Shown: positions 42,254 to 53,260 of the stretch, piece after piece
Layout: every line of letters begins with the position of its first letter
Numbering within the stretch: the stretch's first letter is position 1
The notes under the pieces: model-generated
Databases searched by the model: none
Told to the model about the DNA's origin: nothing
Seen by the model: the letters and a program-made list of their open reading frames with translations, nothing else
NCBI GenBank assembly: GCA_902386135.1
Contig: CABMIB010000055.1
Location: forward strand, 1-63,892
Length of the DNA: 63,892 nt
From: an uncultured archaeon
GTDB lineage: Archaea; Halobacteriota; Methanosarcinia; Methanosarcinales; Methanoperedenaceae
Direction: 5' to 3'
Made by a program: the position numbers and the translations under genes

Positions 42254-43105
42254 ATGGCGTTCCATACACCAACTTTAAAGCTATTAAGTTCTTCCGTACT
42301 TATAGCCATATCTGGAGTTTTCAGACTACGTATAGCTTCCCTTTTCCTGGGGATATCACCTGGTATTTTTATTTACCTTGCAGTATTTCTGATTATATAT
42401 GCTACCTACACCTTTGACCGCACCCTGGAAAGTAAAGAAGATAAAATTAACAAAAAGGAATTAATATCATCAAGAAAAGATATTGCTCTTGCCCTGTGCC
42501 TTATTTCCTTAGCAACCGGTTGTTTGATCCTTTCCCTAGAAAATCTGCTCTTAATTGCGCTTCTGCCCGTTATTATAGGGTACATCTACGGCAAAGGATT
42601 GCGCATAGGACAACGTGTGCTGAAACTTAAAGGGAACTTTGGTATGAAGAATCTAACAGTTTCCATCACCTGGGGCATATTTCTCTCGGGAATTGTCCAG
42701 CATTGGGCTGATAGCAGCTATATTGTACCGTTATTTATTCTTCCCTTTATTACTGTTAAAAGTTTCATAAATACAGTAATTTGGGATTTCAGGGATGTTA
42801 AAGGTGATGCTGCAGCCGGGATAAAAACGCTTCCCATCTATCTAGGAGAAAAAAAGGCGAGCAGATTGCTTCAGGTTATGCATGTCGTTTTACATCTATG
42901 GATGGCAGCCGGCATATATATGAACCTTATAAATACCGAATGGACTATAATCTTTACACTCGCACTTGCTGGTATGATTAATACCATCCTTTATACGAAA
43001 CCGTCTACCGGAAATGAATCCAGGAGCTGGAAAACCACACGTAATATCCTGATGCATGGCGAATTTATACTTGCAGTAGTTCTCAGAGAGGTCACACACT
43101 TTTAA
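42254..43105 (+). CDS. UbiA-family prenyltransferase
   Basis: A 283-residue membrane enzyme with about eight hydrophobic segments. The two Asp-rich motifs of the family are YATYTFDRTLESKED (first) and IWDFRDVKGDAAAGIKTLP (second). The first motif deviates from the usual NDxxD. Such enzymes attach isoprenoid chains to lipid, quinone or porphyrin acceptors; in these archaea ether-lipid or methanophenazine synthesis is possible, but the substrate cannot be read. It has no ribosome-binding site at proper distance and may be leaderless. It overlaps the FilR1-like gene on the other strand by 14 bases. Confidence 0.8.
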   Translation: MAFHTPTLKLLSSSVLIAISGVFRLRIASLFLGISPGIFIYLAVFLIIYATYTFDRTLESKEDKINKKELISSRKDIALALCLISLATGCLILSLENLLLIALLPVIIGYIYGKGLRIGQRVLKLKGNFGMKNLTVSITWGIFLSGIVQHWADSSYIVPLFILPFITVKSFINTVIWDFRDVKGDAAAGIKTLPIYLGEKKASRLLQVMHVVLHLWMAAGIYMNLINTEWTIIFTLALAGMINTILYTKPSTGNESRSWKTTRNILMHGEFILAVVLREVTHF

Positions 43106-43874
43106 TCTTATTTGATTTTTTTATAAAATAATCACACAGCTCCTCTCCCCATTTTATTGCAGTATTTTCTGAGCTCACAAGCTCACTCTGGGAATCATAA
43201 CCGTTATTTTTAAAGAAAAACGATATGGAGAAGAAACTATCTGTTACTGCGCTTGCAAGCCTGATATCATAATTGGATACGAATAACTGCGCGTTCTCAA
43301 AGCTAATGAATTTTTCGATCATATCGGCATGACCTTTTACAGTCTTTTCATAGATGTCTTTTGTAAGAATGATAGAAACATCGGCTCCGCTCTCTGCTAA
43401 TTGCATGAATAGCTGAGGATATAACTGATGAAATATTGGCGCGATTCCCATAAATTTTTTAGCGCCTGCGATATATTTCATGAATTCTTTATGGGGCTCG
43501 TATATATCACTTATTTTGCTTTCGACCAGCCTGCAATCCCCCAACTCATAGAGCCTTTTTAACAGGTGAAACGGGATTGCGTTGACATCGTGGAATGCCC
43601 AGAAATCCTCATATTTTTCGATTATATCTATAGTTTTAATAAACGAGTTGAACATTTCCGCTATTATCATTCCCGTATCCGTGAGCAAATACTTTTTACC
43701 CTCCCGCTGCACCAGATTCTGCTCCTCCAGCTTTCTTATCTGGGGTATCATCCCCGAAGAAGTCACATTAAGGGAACTCCTGATATCTTCTAATGTTTTT
43801 GGACCGTCTATCAGGAATAATAACAGATTTTCTCTCTTTTTGGAGAATGTGATGGTGCTTACCAGTTTACTCAT
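43092..43874 (-). CDS. Winged-helix regulator with FilR1-type domain, second copy
   Basis: A 260-residue paralogue of the 10459-11199 regulator. The N-terminal winged helix (KTLEDIRSSLNVTSSGMIPQIRKLEEQNLVQREG) is followed by a FilR1-type domain with LGDCRLVESKISDIYEPHKEFMKYI, GADVSIILTKDIYEKT and a C-terminal WGEELCDYFI helix. It lies inside the chemoreceptor cluster and converges on the UbiA gene. It may regulate motility genes, but no operator shared with the TCACA element is seen at its own start. Confidence 0.8.
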   Translation of the reverse strand: MSKLVSTITFSKKRENLLLFLIDGPKTLEDIRSSLNVTSSGMIPQIRKLEEQNLVQREGKKYLLTDTGMIIAEMFNSFIKTIDIIEKYEDFWAFHDVNAIPFHLLKRLYELGDCRLVESKISDIYEPHKEFMKYIAGAKKFMGIAPIFHQLYPQLFMQLAESGADVSIILTKDIYEKTVKGHADMIEKFISFENAQLFVSNYDIRLASAVTDSFFSISFFFKNNGYDSQSELVSSENTAIKWGEELCDYFIKKSNKIKSV

Positions 43875-43994
43875 CGTTTTAATTCCTCTACAAAAATTCT
43901 CTATATTCGTATGATGACGAACGGCAATAAATCTTTCTGGGATAACTTTTGCACAATCAAATATAAATACCTGCTGCTCTTTTTACACAGGCAT

Positions 43995-45500
43995 TCATAT
44001 ATTTTTCTTGAAGACTTCACAGTTCATGCAGTTATGCATCTTTGCTTTTGAATCACCCTGCCTGGCTCCGCCGCACCATGTGCCCTCTATCAGCCAGCAT
44101 CTTGGTTCTTTCGAGCTATACGCCGGACACTTATGCCGGACCTCATCGTTGCATTTCTTGATATCCCAGCAGCGCGTATGCGTCTCTGCGGATTTCAACA
44201 TGAAACGCGATGCGGCTAACTGCAATTCCTCGGATAATTCAGCCAGTTCCTGGGATGCCTTCACCAGTTGTTCCATCGATGCTGCCTGTTCCTGTGCAGC
44301 GGCTGAGGCTTCCTGGGTGCCTGCCGCAGATTCCTGGCTGGTGGCGGATACGTCCTCGACCGAGGCTGTGACTTCTTCAACAGACGCAGACTGTTCCTGT
44401 GCCGCGGCCGCGATTTCCTGAATCATGGTAGCCATTTCACCTGCTGCATGTACTATACTATTTATGTCCGACACGGTTTCATGAATGTTCTTTGCACCTT
44501 CACCCACTTCTTTAGTACCTTTTTCCATGCTTTCAACTGCTCTCTTCGTACCCTGCTGGACTTCTTTTATGAGTTCGGTTATCTGGTTTGCTGCTGCCCT
44601 TGATTCCCCGGCAAGTTTCCTGACCTCATCTGCAACTACTGCAAAACCCCTGCCATGCTCTCCCGCACGCGCAGCTTCTATGGCCGCGTTCAACGCAAGG
44701 AGGTTTGTCTGGTCAGCGATATTGGTTATCACGCCGATGATCTCACCAATCTTCTGGGACTTGCTATCAAGCTCTTTTATTACAACTGCCGAATTATCCA
44801 CAGTTGATCGTATCCCGATAATTTTCTTTGAGACCTCATTTGACTTGTTCCCTACTTGCTGTGCAGTACTGTTGGCAACGTTTGCGTTTTCAGCAGCTTT
44901 CTGGGAATTGGCCGCGACCCGCTGCACGCTCTCTGCCATATCTTTCATAGCCCTGCTGATCTCTGCCAGCTTCGCTGCCTGCTGGCTTACCCCTTTGGCT
45001 ATATCCTGTGATGTATTGGATATCTGGTCTGTGGCGGCTTTCATCTCCTCGCTTGATTCTGAGAGATTCCCGGCGGTTTGGGCAACTTTTAATGCTGACT
45101 TCTGCGTATCTCCAATGATACTTCTCAGGTTTGATGTCATTTCCCTGAAATGGTCCGCAAGCTGTCCGAGTTCATCCTTTGATGTGACCACCACTTCTAC
45201 AGTCAAATCTTTTTTAGAGATCCGCTTAGCCGCCGCTTCAAACTCATTGAGTGGTTTTAAAATTGAACGGGTCAGCCCCATGCACATCAGGAAAGAAGAC
45301 ACTATTGCAAAAATTATGAACATTATTAGAACCTGTTTCGGGTCTATAACCGTGTTGAATCCATCGCCGTAAAGCCCAAGGTATCCGACGATAAGCATCA
45401 ATATATCGACAACAATAAAACTGTATGCTACCTTCATCCCGATTTTGAACTTATTTATGGTCAGGTCATTTGCCTTATCTATAATCCCTGTTAAATTCAT
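43995..45500 (-). CDS. Chemoreceptor B, no large sensor domain, two-CW tail
   Basis: A 501-residue receptor in which two membrane helices (about 24-45 and 57-78) are joined by only some ten residues, so it lacks an external sensor and probably senses energy state or an internal signal. HAMP (about 80-132) and signalling domain (tip [21 protein letters not shown]) follow. The tail has the two-CW domain [31 protein letters not shown] and [13 protein letters not shown] lies 6 bases before its ATG. It starts 47 bases after receptor C and should share its transcript. Confidence 0.92.
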   Translation of the reverse strand: MNLTGIIDKANDLTINKFKIGMKVAYSFIVVDILMLIVGYLGLYGDGFNTVIDPKQVLIMFIIFAIVSSFLMCMGLTRSILKPLNEFEAAAKRISKKDLTVEVVVTSKDELGQLADHFREMTSNLRSIIGDTQKSALKVAQTAGNLSESSEEMKAATDQISNTSQDIAKGVSQQAAKLAEISRAMKDMAESVQRVAANSQKAAENANVANSTAQQVGNKSNEVSKKIIGIRSTVDNSAVVIKELDSKSQKIGEIIGVITNIADQTNLLALNAAIEAARAGEHGRGFAVVADEVRKLAGESRAAANQITELIKEVQQGTKRAVESMEKGTKEVGEGAKNIHETVSDINSIVHAAGEMATMIQEIAAAAQEQSASVEEVTASVEDVSATSQESAAGTQEASAAAQEQAASMEQLVKASQELAELSEELQLAASRFMLKSAETHTRCWDIKKCNDEVRHKCPAYSSKEPRCWLIEGTWCGGARQGDSKAKMHNCMNCEVFKKNI

Positions 45501-45547
45501 ATCAGCCTCTAAGATATTCGATAATGCGGCGCTTTGTATTCTCCCTT

Positions 45548-47521
45548 CTACACATTTCTCTTGAATGCCTCGCAGGTCATGCAGTTATGCATCTTGGCTC
45601 TGGCATCACCCTGTTTTGCCCCGCCGCACCACGTTCCTTCTATAAGCCAGCAGCGCGGTTCTTTAGCATCGTACCCGGGGAACTTATGCCTGACCTCATC
45701 GTTACATTTCTTGATGTCCCAGCATCGAATAAATTCCTCATTGGGTTTCAGCCTGAAACGCGATGCAGCCATCTGCAGTTCCTCAGATAACCCTGCCAGT
45801 TGCTGGGCTGCTTTTGCAAGCTGTTCCATCGATGCTGCCTGTTCCTGCGCAGCGGCTGAGGCTTCCTGGGTGCCTGCCGCAGATTCCTGGCTGATGGCGG
45901 ATACTTCCTCAATAGAGGCTGCGACCATTTCAACAGACACAGATTGTTTTTCTGCCGTAGCTGCGATTTCCTGGATCATATTTGAAACGTTACCTGCTGC
46001 TTTTACAACACGATCAATAGCAGAGACCGTGTTTTCTATAGTCACCGCCCCCTCATTGACTGTTTTAATGCCACCGTCCATACTTTCTACAGCTCTCTTA
46101 GTACCCTGCTGGATTTCTTTTATGAGTTCTGTTATCTGGTTTGCCGCTGCCCTTGATTCCTCAGCGAGCTTACGGACTTCATCAGCAACTACTGCAAAGC
46201 CTCTTCCTTGCTCACCTGCACGGGCTGCTTCTATGGCAGCGTTCAGGGCAAGAAGGTTCGTCTGGTCAGCGATATTGGTTATCACGGCTATGATGTCTCC
46301 TATTCTCTGGGATTTGCCATCAAGTTCCTTTATTACAACAGCTGAATTATCGACGGTTGCCTGTATTTCCATCATCCTCTTTGCGATCTCATTGGACATG
46401 CCTCCCACTTCCTGGGCAGTCTTATTGGCATCCTGCGCACCTTCAGCCGCTTTCTGGGAATTAGTCGCGACCTGCTGTACGCTCTCTGCCATTTCTTTCA
46501 TAGTCCTGCTGATATCTACAATCTTCGATGCCTGCTGGTTTACTCCTTTGGCAATATCCTGCGATGAACTGGATACCTGATCTGTTGCTGCTCTCATCTC
46601 CTCACTTGATTCTGAAAGATCCTGAGCTGTAGAGGCTACCTGGAGCACCGAACCCTGCACTTTCCCGATGATTTCTTTCAGGTTCCCGGTCATGGTCTGA
46701 ATTGCCCCGAACAGCTGTCCGATCTCATCTTTAGATGTACTTTTCACTTTGACTGTCAGGTCGCCTGCTGCGACTTTATTGGAGATACGGAGCATCTTGC
46801 GTATTGGCTTGGTAACGAAGCCGGAGATATAGATACCAATGCCAAATCCAAGGAGCGCTGTAAAGATACTTACAGAGATTATCATAAAAATTGAATTTTT
46901 ACCTGTCGCCGCAGCCGTTTCTTCAGCTCCCTTCATCTGGGCTGCCTGCATGCCCTCAAATTCTCCAAGAGCTATATCCAGCTTGGCTCTTGATTCATCA
47001 TATCTATCCATGGCAGTAAGCACTTCGGCTCTCTGCCTGTGGCAAAATGAATGGCCGCAATCCTCTATATTGTATTTGGTCATAGAGGCAAGCACGTCAG
47101 GGTTCTTTTTAAGATCAGCTTTGGTGGCGGCTTCCCAGAGTTTGTCTCCGTTCTGGACAAAGTCAATATGTAATTGTTCAATATTAGCTATCTTCTGTTT
47201 CTCATCTTCATTCAAGTCCATAGCTTTTATCCGGGACATCAAATCATCATAATTCTTGTAGGCCGGATTGAGTTCATCCTTTGATCTCGTGTATCTGACC
47301 GCCTGTTCATCAACAATGATACTGGCATTCAGGTTAGAGGTTTTCATATCCTTAACAGCAGTTGCCATTACAAAGTGGTCCTGAGTGATCGTATTAAGTT
47401 CTGTGTTTATTTTAGTGATACCGCTGTATCCCACGAATCCCACTATCCCAAGAAGTATCACGACAACGATAAATCCGCCAATAAGCTTCTTACTTAACGG
47501 AATGTCTTTCAGACTAATCAT
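45548..47521 (-). CDS. Chemoreceptor C with possible haem c motif, two-CW tail
   Basis: A 657-residue receptor: membrane helices near 13-33 and 209-230, and an external domain of about 175 residues between them. That domain has CGHSFCH (about residue 157), a C-x4-C-H sequence that could bind haem c as in some cytochromes. HAMP and the usual signalling domain with [21 protein letters not shown] follow. The C-terminal two-CW domain resembles that of receptor B, but the third Cys is Phe here (HKFPGY instead of HKCPAY). The gene has the motility promoter element and leads receptor B. Confidence 0.92.
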   Translation of the reverse strand: MISLKDIPLSKKLIGGFIVVVILLGIVGFVGYSGITKINTELNTITQDHFVMATAVKDMKTSNLNASIIVDEQAVRYTRSKDELNPAYKNYDDLMSRIKAMDLNEDEKQKIANIEQLHIDFVQNGDKLWEAATKADLKKNPDVLASMTKYNIEDCGHSFCHRQRAEVLTAMDRYDESRAKLDIALGEFEGMQAAQMKGAEETAAATGKNSIFMIISVSIFTALLGFGIGIYISGFVTKPIRKMLRISNKVAAGDLTVKVKSTSKDEIGQLFGAIQTMTGNLKEIIGKVQGSVLQVASTAQDLSESSEEMRAATDQVSSSSQDIAKGVNQQASKIVDISRTMKEMAESVQQVATNSQKAAEGAQDANKTAQEVGGMSNEIAKRMMEIQATVDNSAVVIKELDGKSQRIGDIIAVITNIADQTNLLALNAAIEAARAGEQGRGFAVVADEVRKLAEESRAAANQITELIKEIQQGTKRAVESMDGGIKTVNEGAVTIENTVSAIDRVVKAAGNVSNMIQEIAATAEKQSVSVEMVAASIEEVSAISQESAAGTQEASAAAQEQAASMEQLAKAAQQLAGLSEELQMAASRFRLKPNEEFIRCWDIKKCNDEVRHKFPGYDAKEPRCWLIEGTWCGGAKQGDARAKMHNCMTCEAFKRNV

Positions 47522-47605
47522 AGTTCCTCAAATTTTATACCAATACCTATCTACAAACAGATCGGGTACGTTTTTACCTTTCTTAACGAAAAAGAGATTC
47601 ACCTG

Positions 47606-47635
47606 AATAAATATAGATTTGTGAAAAAAGTGTGA
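47606..47635 (-). promoter_or_regulatory. Motility promoter element of chemoreceptors C and B
   Basis: On the minus strand: TCACAC, TTTTT, TCACAA, ATCTA, TATTTATT. It lies 85 bp before receptor C. The neighbouring 47637-47770 is A/T-rich with repeated TTATAATGTT and AAAGCGAAA-like units and no gene. Confidence 0.75.
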
Positions 47636-47780
47636 ATGTTATAATGTTATTAATTTATAATGTTGCTAAGTTGTGATGTCCTAAAGTTATAATGTTTTAA
47701 AGTTATTAAGTGAGGAAGCGAAAAAAGCGATAAAATGGAAAAAGTGAAAAAAGCGAAACTGAAAAAAAAAGCAATGACCG

Positions 47781-48302
47781 TTAGGTGGTGACTGCTTCCT
47801 CAGCCGTATCTGCGGATATGCTCTGGACTTTGTGCAGTTCTTTAGCACCGAGCACCTTCGCAAGGTTGAGAAGTATCAGGAGCCGGTTATCAAGCTTGCC
47901 CACACCCATGACATACTCGGTGCCCAGCTTGTCTGCAATTACAGGCGGCGCAGGTTCAACGCTCTTCTCCGGAAGACGGATGACCTCGCTTACCGCATCC
48001 ACAACGAATCCCATAACGGTATCGCCTATACTCGCTACTACGATGCGTGTGTTCTCATCCTGCTCTTTGCTCTGCATGCCAAGTACCACGTTCAGGTTGA
48101 TCACCACAATTATCTTGCCGCGCAGGTTGATTATCCCCTTTATGTAATCAGGGGCCTGCGGGATCCTGGTGATACTGGTCATACGGATGATCTCCTGCAC
48201 GTTCATTATCTCAACACCGAACTCTTCGCTGCCGATGCTGAAGACAACGAGCTGGAGCTCGCTGTCCGATGCTGTTTTCGTATCCTGGTGTAATTCTGCC
48301 AT
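47781..48302 (-). CDS. cheW: Chemotaxis coupling protein CheW 1
   Basis: A 173-residue CheW: LVVFSIGSEEFGVEIMNVQEIIR, PQAPDYIKGIINLRGKIIVVINL and VMGFVVDAVSEVIRLP are all present over the normal double beta barrel. It couples receptors to CheA. Its gene follows receptor D by 9 bases. It is almost identical to the CheW encoded at 50514-51032 and 53261-53782, differing mostly in the last 20 residues. Confidence 0.95.
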   Translation of the reverse strand: MAELHQDTKTASDSELQLVVFSIGSEEFGVEIMNVQEIIRMTSITRIPQAPDYIKGIINLRGKIIVVINLNVVLGMQSKEQDENTRIVVASIGDTVMGFVVDAVSEVIRLPEKSVEPAPPVIADKLGTEYVMGVGKLDNRLLILLNLAKVLGAKELHKVQSISADTAEEAVTT

Positions 48303-48311
48303 GATCTTCTC

Positions 48312-50378
48312 CTATTTCAGTACGATGTCATCGAACATGGATGCTGCCGCTTTTTCCGATTCTTCAGCCGAACCCTGTTCCTGAGGTTGTTCTTCATGCT
48401 GGGTTTTTTCTTCATGCTTCTTTGCCATCTTACTCTTTGCTTCAGGTTTCGGTTCACGCGGTTCCGGAGCCTCATGTCCGTTCATCATCTTCTTTTCATG
48501 CGTTTTTGGTTTTTCGTGTTCAATTGCATGCACATTATCATGCTTTAAGATCTCATCCACATGCTTCATTGCAGATGCTGCCTTCTGTTCGTGCTTTTCG
48601 AATGACTTATGTTCGATGCCGTGTTTCTGCTCACGCTTCGCACGTTCGTCTATCTGTTGTACGGTCGATGCCGCACCAATGTTGAACTTTGCGACTTCCG
48701 TCTGCAACTCCTCTGCCAGTTGGGCCAGTTCCTGCGCCGCAGTCACAAGCTGATCCATCGATGCTGCCTGTTCCTCAGCCGCGGCCGAGGCTTCCTGTGT
48801 GCCTGCCGAGGATTCTTCGCTGATAGCGGATACATCCTCGACTGAGGCAGTGACCTCTTCGATAGATGCAGATTGTTCTTGAGCCGAAGCTGCAATTTCC
48901 TGGACCATGCTATCTACGTCACCAACAGCCTTCACAATGCGGCTGATGGATGATACGGTTTCTTCAATAGTCTTAGCTCCCTCGCCGACAGATCTTGTAC
49001 CCTGCTCCATGCTTTCAACTGCTTTCTTTGTCCCGAGCTGGACTTCTTTTATGAGTTCGGTTATCTGGGTAGCAGCTCCTCTTGATTCCTCAGCGAGCTT
49101 CCTGACCTCGTCTGCTACCACTGCAAAGCCCCTGCCGTGTTCGCCTGCACGGGCTGCTTCAATGGCTGCGTTCAGGGCAAGGAGGTTTGTCTGGTCTGCG
49201 ATGTTGGTTATCACGCCGATAATCTCGCCTATCTTCTGGGACTTGGAGTCAAGATCTTTTATTACAATGCCTGAGTTATCCACAGTTGCCTTGATCTCGG
49301 TCATCTTCTGTGCAACTTCGCTGGATCTCTTCCCGACTTCCTGGGCAGTCTTATTGGCATCACCTGCACCCTCTGCTGCTTTCTGGGAGTTGGCTGCGAC
49401 CTGCTGGACGCTCTCTGCCATCTCTTTCATAGCCCTGCTGACCTCTACCAGCTTGGATGCCTGCTGGCTTACGCCCTGGGCGATATCCTGCGAGGTGCTG
49501 GATATCTGCTCCGTCGAGGCTTTCATCTCTTCGCTTGAGGCTGAAAGTTCCTGGGCTGTTGAAGAGACCATCATTGCAGAGTTCTGCACCTTTCCGAGTA
49601 CGCCTTTTAAGCTTTCTGTCATGCTCTGGATAGCCTGGGATAGCTGTCCCACTTCATCCCTGGAATCGCTCTTCACCTCTACTGTGAGGTCGCCGGCTGC
49701 GACTTTATTGGATGCCTGGAGCATCGTATCAACAGGTTTTGTGATGGAACGGGAGATATAGAAACCGATGCCAAATCCAATTATAGCGGCGATAATGCTT
49801 ATTGAGGTTATCATTAAAACAGCATTTTTCTCTGTCGTTTTAGCCGTTTCCTCAGATGCCTTCATCGAGTCGCTTTGCAATGTTTGAAGTTCTTCAAGTA
49901 CTTTATCTATATTTTTCAAGTCTTGGTCAAACTTATCCATGGCGGCTACAACGTTGCTGTTTTTTGCAAGCTTTGCAGCATCGATTTCCTGTATAAGCTT
50001 GTCACCGGAGTCTGAAAGTTGCAATTCAAGCTTTTCAATATCCGCCACATACTGTTTTTCCTCAGCGGATAAATCCATGCCAGCCAATGTGGTTTTGGCT
50101 TTTTCATAATTTTTTTTCGCCGTTGCATAATCGTCTTTACCGTTAGCCTGTCCAAGACCATATGAATTGACTGAATCCGACATGCTAAGAATTGCCATTT
50201 GCATATCAGCTATAGCATTTGCCGTAGGCACATCGCTACCCAAAATACTGCCAAGTTCTGAATTTATAGTAGCGATACCGTTGTATCCTACAATCCCTAC
50301 AATCCCAAGAAGTATCACGACAAAGGTAAACCCTCCGATTAACTTCTTGCTTAACGACATATCTTTTATACTGACCAT
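48312..50378 (-). CDS. Chemoreceptor D with His/Lys/Glu-rich tail
   Basis: A 688-residue receptor. Membrane helices near 13-33 and 186-207 enclose a four-helix-bundle-like sensor rich in Gly-Gln-Ala ([12 protein letters not shown]). HAMP and the signalling domain with [21 protein letters not shown] follow. The last about 115 residues are a low-complexity tail rich in His, Lys and Glu ([21 protein letters not shown]) ending [11 protein letters not shown] chose ATG 50378 because GGAGGA lies 4 bases before it. It heads the first of three receptor-cheW units and has the motility promoter element. Confidence 0.93.
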   Translation of the reverse strand: MVSIKDMSLSKKLIGGFTFVVILLGIVGIVGYNGIATINSELGSILGSDVPTANAIADMQMAILSMSDSVNSYGLGQANGKDDYATAKKNYEKAKTTLAGMDLSAEEKQYVADIEKLELQLSDSGDKLIQEIDAAKLAKNSNVVAAMDKFDQDLKNIDKVLEELQTLQSDSMKASEETAKTTEKNAVLMITSISIIAAIIGFGIGFYISRSITKPVDTMLQASNKVAAGDLTVEVKSDSRDEVGQLSQAIQSMTESLKGVLGKVQNSAMMVSSTAQELSASSEEMKASTEQISSTSQDIAQGVSQQASKLVEVSRAMKEMAESVQQVAANSQKAAEGAGDANKTAQEVGKRSSEVAQKMTEIKATVDNSGIVIKDLDSKSQKIGEIIGVITNIADQTNLLALNAAIEAARAGEHGRGFAVVADEVRKLAEESRGAATQITELIKEVQLGTKKAVESMEQGTRSVGEGAKTIEETVSSISRIVKAVGDVDSMVQEIAASAQEQSASIEEVTASVEDVSAISEESSAGTQEASAAAEEQAASMDQLVTAAQELAQLAEELQTEVAKFNIGAASTVQQIDERAKREQKHGIEHKSFEKHEQKAASAMKHVDEILKHDNVHAIEHEKPKTHEKKMMNGHEAPEPREPKPEAKSKMAKKHEEKTQHEEQPQEQGSAEESEKAAASMFDDIVLK

Positions 50379-50447
50379 ATAATCCTCCATTTTGCAGGTT
50401 TCTTCAAAAATCGTTTTTGGTTTTATAAATAAAAAGAAATCTACCTA

Positions 50448-50477
50448 CATATATATAAAATTGTGAAAAATGTGTGA
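50448..50477 (-). promoter_or_regulatory. Motility promoter element of chemoreceptor D
   Basis: On the minus strand: TCACAC, ATTTT, TCACAA, TTTTA, TATATATG. It lies 70 bp before the start at 50378. Confidence 0.8.
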
Positions 50478-50513
50478 AATAATAAAATAAAAAAGATAAA
50501 AAAATATCAATTG

Positions 50514-51032
50514 TTATGTGGCTGCTGTCTCCATAGCTTCTGTCGATATGCTCTGGATGTTGTGGAGTTCTTTTGTGCCAAGTATCTTATCCAGGTTGAG
50601 AAGTATCAGCAGCCTGTTATCCAGCTTGCCCACGCCCATGACGTATTCCGTGCCTATCTTATCAGCAATTACTGCAGGTGCAGGCTCAACGCTCTTCTGC
50701 GGGAGACGGATGACCTCGCTCACCGAATCAACCACGAAACCCATCACAGTATCGCCTATGTTCGCAACTATGATGCGTGTGTTCTCATCCTGCTCTTTGG
50801 TTTCCATTCCCAGTACGACATTCAGGTTTATCACAACAATGATCCTGCCGCGAAGGTTGATTATGCCCCTTATATAATCAGGAGCCTGAGGGATCTTTGT
50901 GATACTCGTCATGCGGATGATCTCCTGCACGTTCATTATCTCTACGCCGAACTCTTCACTGCCGATATTGAAGGCGACGAGCTGGAGCTCGCCGTCTGAT
51001 ATTGTTTTTGCATCTTGATGTTGGTCTGCCAT
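50514..51032 (-). CDS. cheW: Chemotaxis coupling protein CheW 2
   Basis: A 172-residue CheW paired with chemoreceptor E, whose stop is 9 bases upstream. It differs from CheW 1 in a few positions, such as METKEQDENTRIIVA and IRLPQKSVEPAP, and in its C-terminal residues (STEAMETAAT). Having three CheW proteins in one locus may let separate receptor groups share or compete for one CheA. No differences are seen in the core CheA-binding loops. Confidence 0.95.
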   Translation of the reverse strand: MADQHQDAKTISDGELQLVAFNIGSEEFGVEIMNVQEIIRMTSITKIPQAPDYIRGIINLRGRIIVVINLNVVLGMETKEQDENTRIIVANIGDTVMGFVVDSVSEVIRLPQKSVEPAPAVIADKIGTEYVMGVGKLDNRLLILLNLDKILGTKELHNIQSISTEAMETAAT

Positions 51033-51041
51033 AATTCCCTC

Positions 51042-53051
51042 CTATTTATTCGGCATATCATCGAACAGGGATGCTGCCGCTTTCTCAGTTCCCCCGGCAG
51101 AACCCGGTTTGACCTCGGGTTTCTCTTCATGCTTGCCGGGAATATTACTTTCGGCTTCCGGTTTCTGGTTATGCATCTTTGGCGTCTTATGTTCAATAAC
51201 AGGTTTCTTTTCATGCTTCAAAATCTCATCCACATGTTTCATTGCAGATGCCGCTTTCTTTTCATGTTTTTCAAACTCCTTATGTTCGATGTGAGGTTTC
51301 TGTTCACGCCTTATTTGTTCTTCTACATGTTTCACGGTTGATGCCGCACCAATATTGAACTTTCCGACTTCCGTCTGCAATTCCTCTGCCAGTTGAGCCA
51401 GTTCCTGGGCTGCCTTCGCGAGCTGCTCCATCGACGCTGCCTGTTCTTCAGCAGCGGCGGAAGCTTCCTCTGTACCCGCTGAGGATTCTTCGCTGATAGC
51501 GGAGACGTCCTCGACTGAGGCAGTGACCTCTTCGATAGACGCTGACTGTTCCTGGGCTGAGGCTGCAATTTCCTGGACCATGCTATCTACGTCACCAACA
51601 GCCTTCACAATTCGGTTGATGGAAGATACGGTTTCTTCAATAGTCCTGGCTCCCTCGCCGACTGATTTTGTACCCTGCTCCATGCTTTCAACAGCTTTCT
51701 TTGTCCCAAGCTGGACTTCCTTTATGAGTTCGGTTATCTGGGTGGCGGCTCCTCTTGATTCCTCAGCCAGTTTCCTGACCTCATCGGCTACCACTGCAAA
51801 GCCCCTGCCGTGTTCGCCTGCTCTTGCCGCTTCAATGGCCGCATTCAGCGCAAGGAGGTTTGTCTGGTCAGCGATGTTGGTTATAACGCCGATGATCTCG
51901 CCTATCTTCTGGGACTTGGAGTCAAGATCTTTTATTACAACACCTGAGTTATCCACGGTTGCCTTGATCTCGGTCATCTTTTGTGCAACTTCGCTGGACT
52001 TCTTCCCGACTTCCTGGGCAGTTTTATTGGCATCTCCTGCACCCTCTGCTGCTTTCTGGGAGTTGGCTGCGACCTGCTGAACGCTCTCTGCCATCTCCTT
52101 CATAGCCCTGCTGACCTCTAACAGCTTGGATGCCTGCTGGCTTACGCCCTGAGCGATATCCTGTGTTGTACTGGATATCTGGTCTGTGGAGGCTTTCATT
52201 TCCTCACTCGATGCCGAGAGTTCCTGGGCTGTTGAAGAGACCATCATTGCAGAGTTCTGCACCTTCCCGAGTACGCCTTTTAAGCTTTCTGTCATGCTCT
52301 GGATAGCCTGGGAAAGCTGTCCCACCTCATCCTTTGAATCGCTCTTTATCTCTACAGTGAGATCGCCTGCTGCGACCTTATTGGAGGCTTGGAGCATACT
52401 ATCTACCGGCTTTGTGATGGAACGGGAGATATATAAGCCGGTGCCTAATCCAATGATTGCAGCAATAATACTAATTACGACCATCATCAAAATTGCGCTT
52501 TTTTCTGTTGCTTTTGCCGTTTCTTCAGATGCCTTCATCTGGGTATTTTGCGCAGTTTGAAGCTCTTCAAGTGCTTTATCCAGATTTGTTCGATCTTGAT
52601 CAAACTTATCCATGGCGGCTACAACGTTGCTGTTTTTCGTGAGTTTTGCAGCGTCGATTTCCTGTATAAGCTTGTCACCGGAGTCCGAAAGTATTAATTC
52701 AAGCTTTTCAATATCCGACACACGCTGTTTTTCTTCAGCACTTAGTTCCATACCAAGCAGCGAGCTCTTAGCTGTTTCATAATTCTTTTTCGCTTTTTCA
52801 TAATCGTCTTTACCACTGGCTTGTCCAAGACCATATGAATTCACCGAATCTGACATGGTAAGAATCGCTGTCTGCATATCACCGATAGTATTTGCTGTAG
52901 GCACATCGCTACTTAAAATACTGCCAAGTTCTGAATTTATCGTGCTGATACCGTTATATCCTATAATTCCTACAACCGCAAGAAGTATCACGACAAAGGT
53001 AAACCCTCCGATTAACTTCTTGCTTAAAGAGATATCTTTTATGTTGACCAT
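51042..53051 (-). CDS. Chemoreceptor E with His/Lys/Glu-rich tail
   Basis: A 669-residue close paralogue of receptor D: same sensor ([12 protein letters not shown]), membrane helices, HAMP and signalling domain, and a shorter charged tail ([26 protein letters not shown]) ending [13 protein letters not shown] 53051 is chosen by alignment with receptor D; ATG 53060 is an alternative. It has both the motility promoter element (53200-53229) and a TTGTTTC array (53140-53170). It heads the second receptor-cheW unit. Confidence 0.93.
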   Translation of the reverse strand: MVNIKDISLSKKLIGGFTFVVILLAVVGIIGYNGISTINSELGSILSSDVPTANTIGDMQTAILTMSDSVNSYGLGQASGKDDYEKAKKNYETAKSSLLGMELSAEEKQRVSDIEKLELILSDSGDKLIQEIDAAKLTKNSNVVAAMDKFDQDRTNLDKALEELQTAQNTQMKASEETAKATEKSAILMMVVISIIAAIIGLGTGLYISRSITKPVDSMLQASNKVAAGDLTVEIKSDSKDEVGQLSQAIQSMTESLKGVLGKVQNSAMMVSSTAQELSASSEEMKASTDQISSTTQDIAQGVSQQASKLLEVSRAMKEMAESVQQVAANSQKAAEGAGDANKTAQEVGKKSSEVAQKMTEIKATVDNSGVVIKDLDSKSQKIGEIIGVITNIADQTNLLALNAAIEAARAGEHGRGFAVVADEVRKLAEESRGAATQITELIKEVQLGTKKAVESMEQGTKSVGEGARTIEETVSSINRIVKAVGDVDSMVQEIAASAQEQSASIEEVTASVEDVSAISEESSAGTEEASAAAEEQAASMEQLAKAAQELAQLAEELQTEVGKFNIGAASTVKHVEEQIRREQKPHIEHKEFEKHEKKAASAMKHVDEILKHEKKPVIEHKTPKMHNQKPEAESNIPGKHEEKPEVKPGSAGGTEKAAASLFDDMPNK

Positions 53052-53060
53052 ACAATGCAC

Positions 53061-53107
53061 CGTTTTATCCTTTTTTTCGTTTTATCCTTTTTTCGTTTTA
53101 TCGTTTT
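53061..53107. repeat. Short tandem repeat CGTTTTATCCTTTTTT
   Basis: About two and a half copies with a 16-17-bp period lie directly upstream of receptor E in its leader. Confidence 0.5.
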
Positions 53108-53139
53108 GCAAGCAGCTATAAAACTACTTCCATTGTAAT

Positions 53140-53170
53140 TTGTTTCGATTCTTGTTTCAAAAATTGAAAC
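53140..53170. promoter_or_regulatory. 12-bp-phased TTGTTTC array at receptor E
   Basis: TTGTTTC starts at 53140 and 53152, and the inverted TTGAAAC at 53164, with an exact 12-bp period. The last two make the palindrome GTTTCAAAAATTGAAAC. It lies about 20 bp downstream of a second TATA-like element (TATATAAATAG on the minus strand), over the expected transcription start, so it probably binds a repressor. Confidence 0.55.
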
Positions 53171-53199
53171 ATGATTCTATTTATATAGAAATGCCGATA

Positions 53200-53229
53200 C
53201 TTATATACGGATTTGTGAAAAAAGTGTGA
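53200..53229 (-). promoter_or_regulatory. Motility promoter element of chemoreceptor E
   Basis: On the minus strand: TCACAC, TTTTT, TCACAA, ATCCG, TATATAAG. It lies 149 bp before the start, farther than the other copies, because the TTGTTTC array and the tandem repeat lie between. Confidence 0.75.
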
Positions 53230-53260
53230 AGAAAAGGAGAGATAAGACAAGATGCGGCTA

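Noticed and set aside
44485-46580. Long plus-strand frames (295 and 348 codons) opposite chemoreceptors B and C
   Set aside because: They are mirror frames of the Ala/Ser/Glu-rich receptor coiled coils, and the same shadow recurs opposite every receptor in the window.
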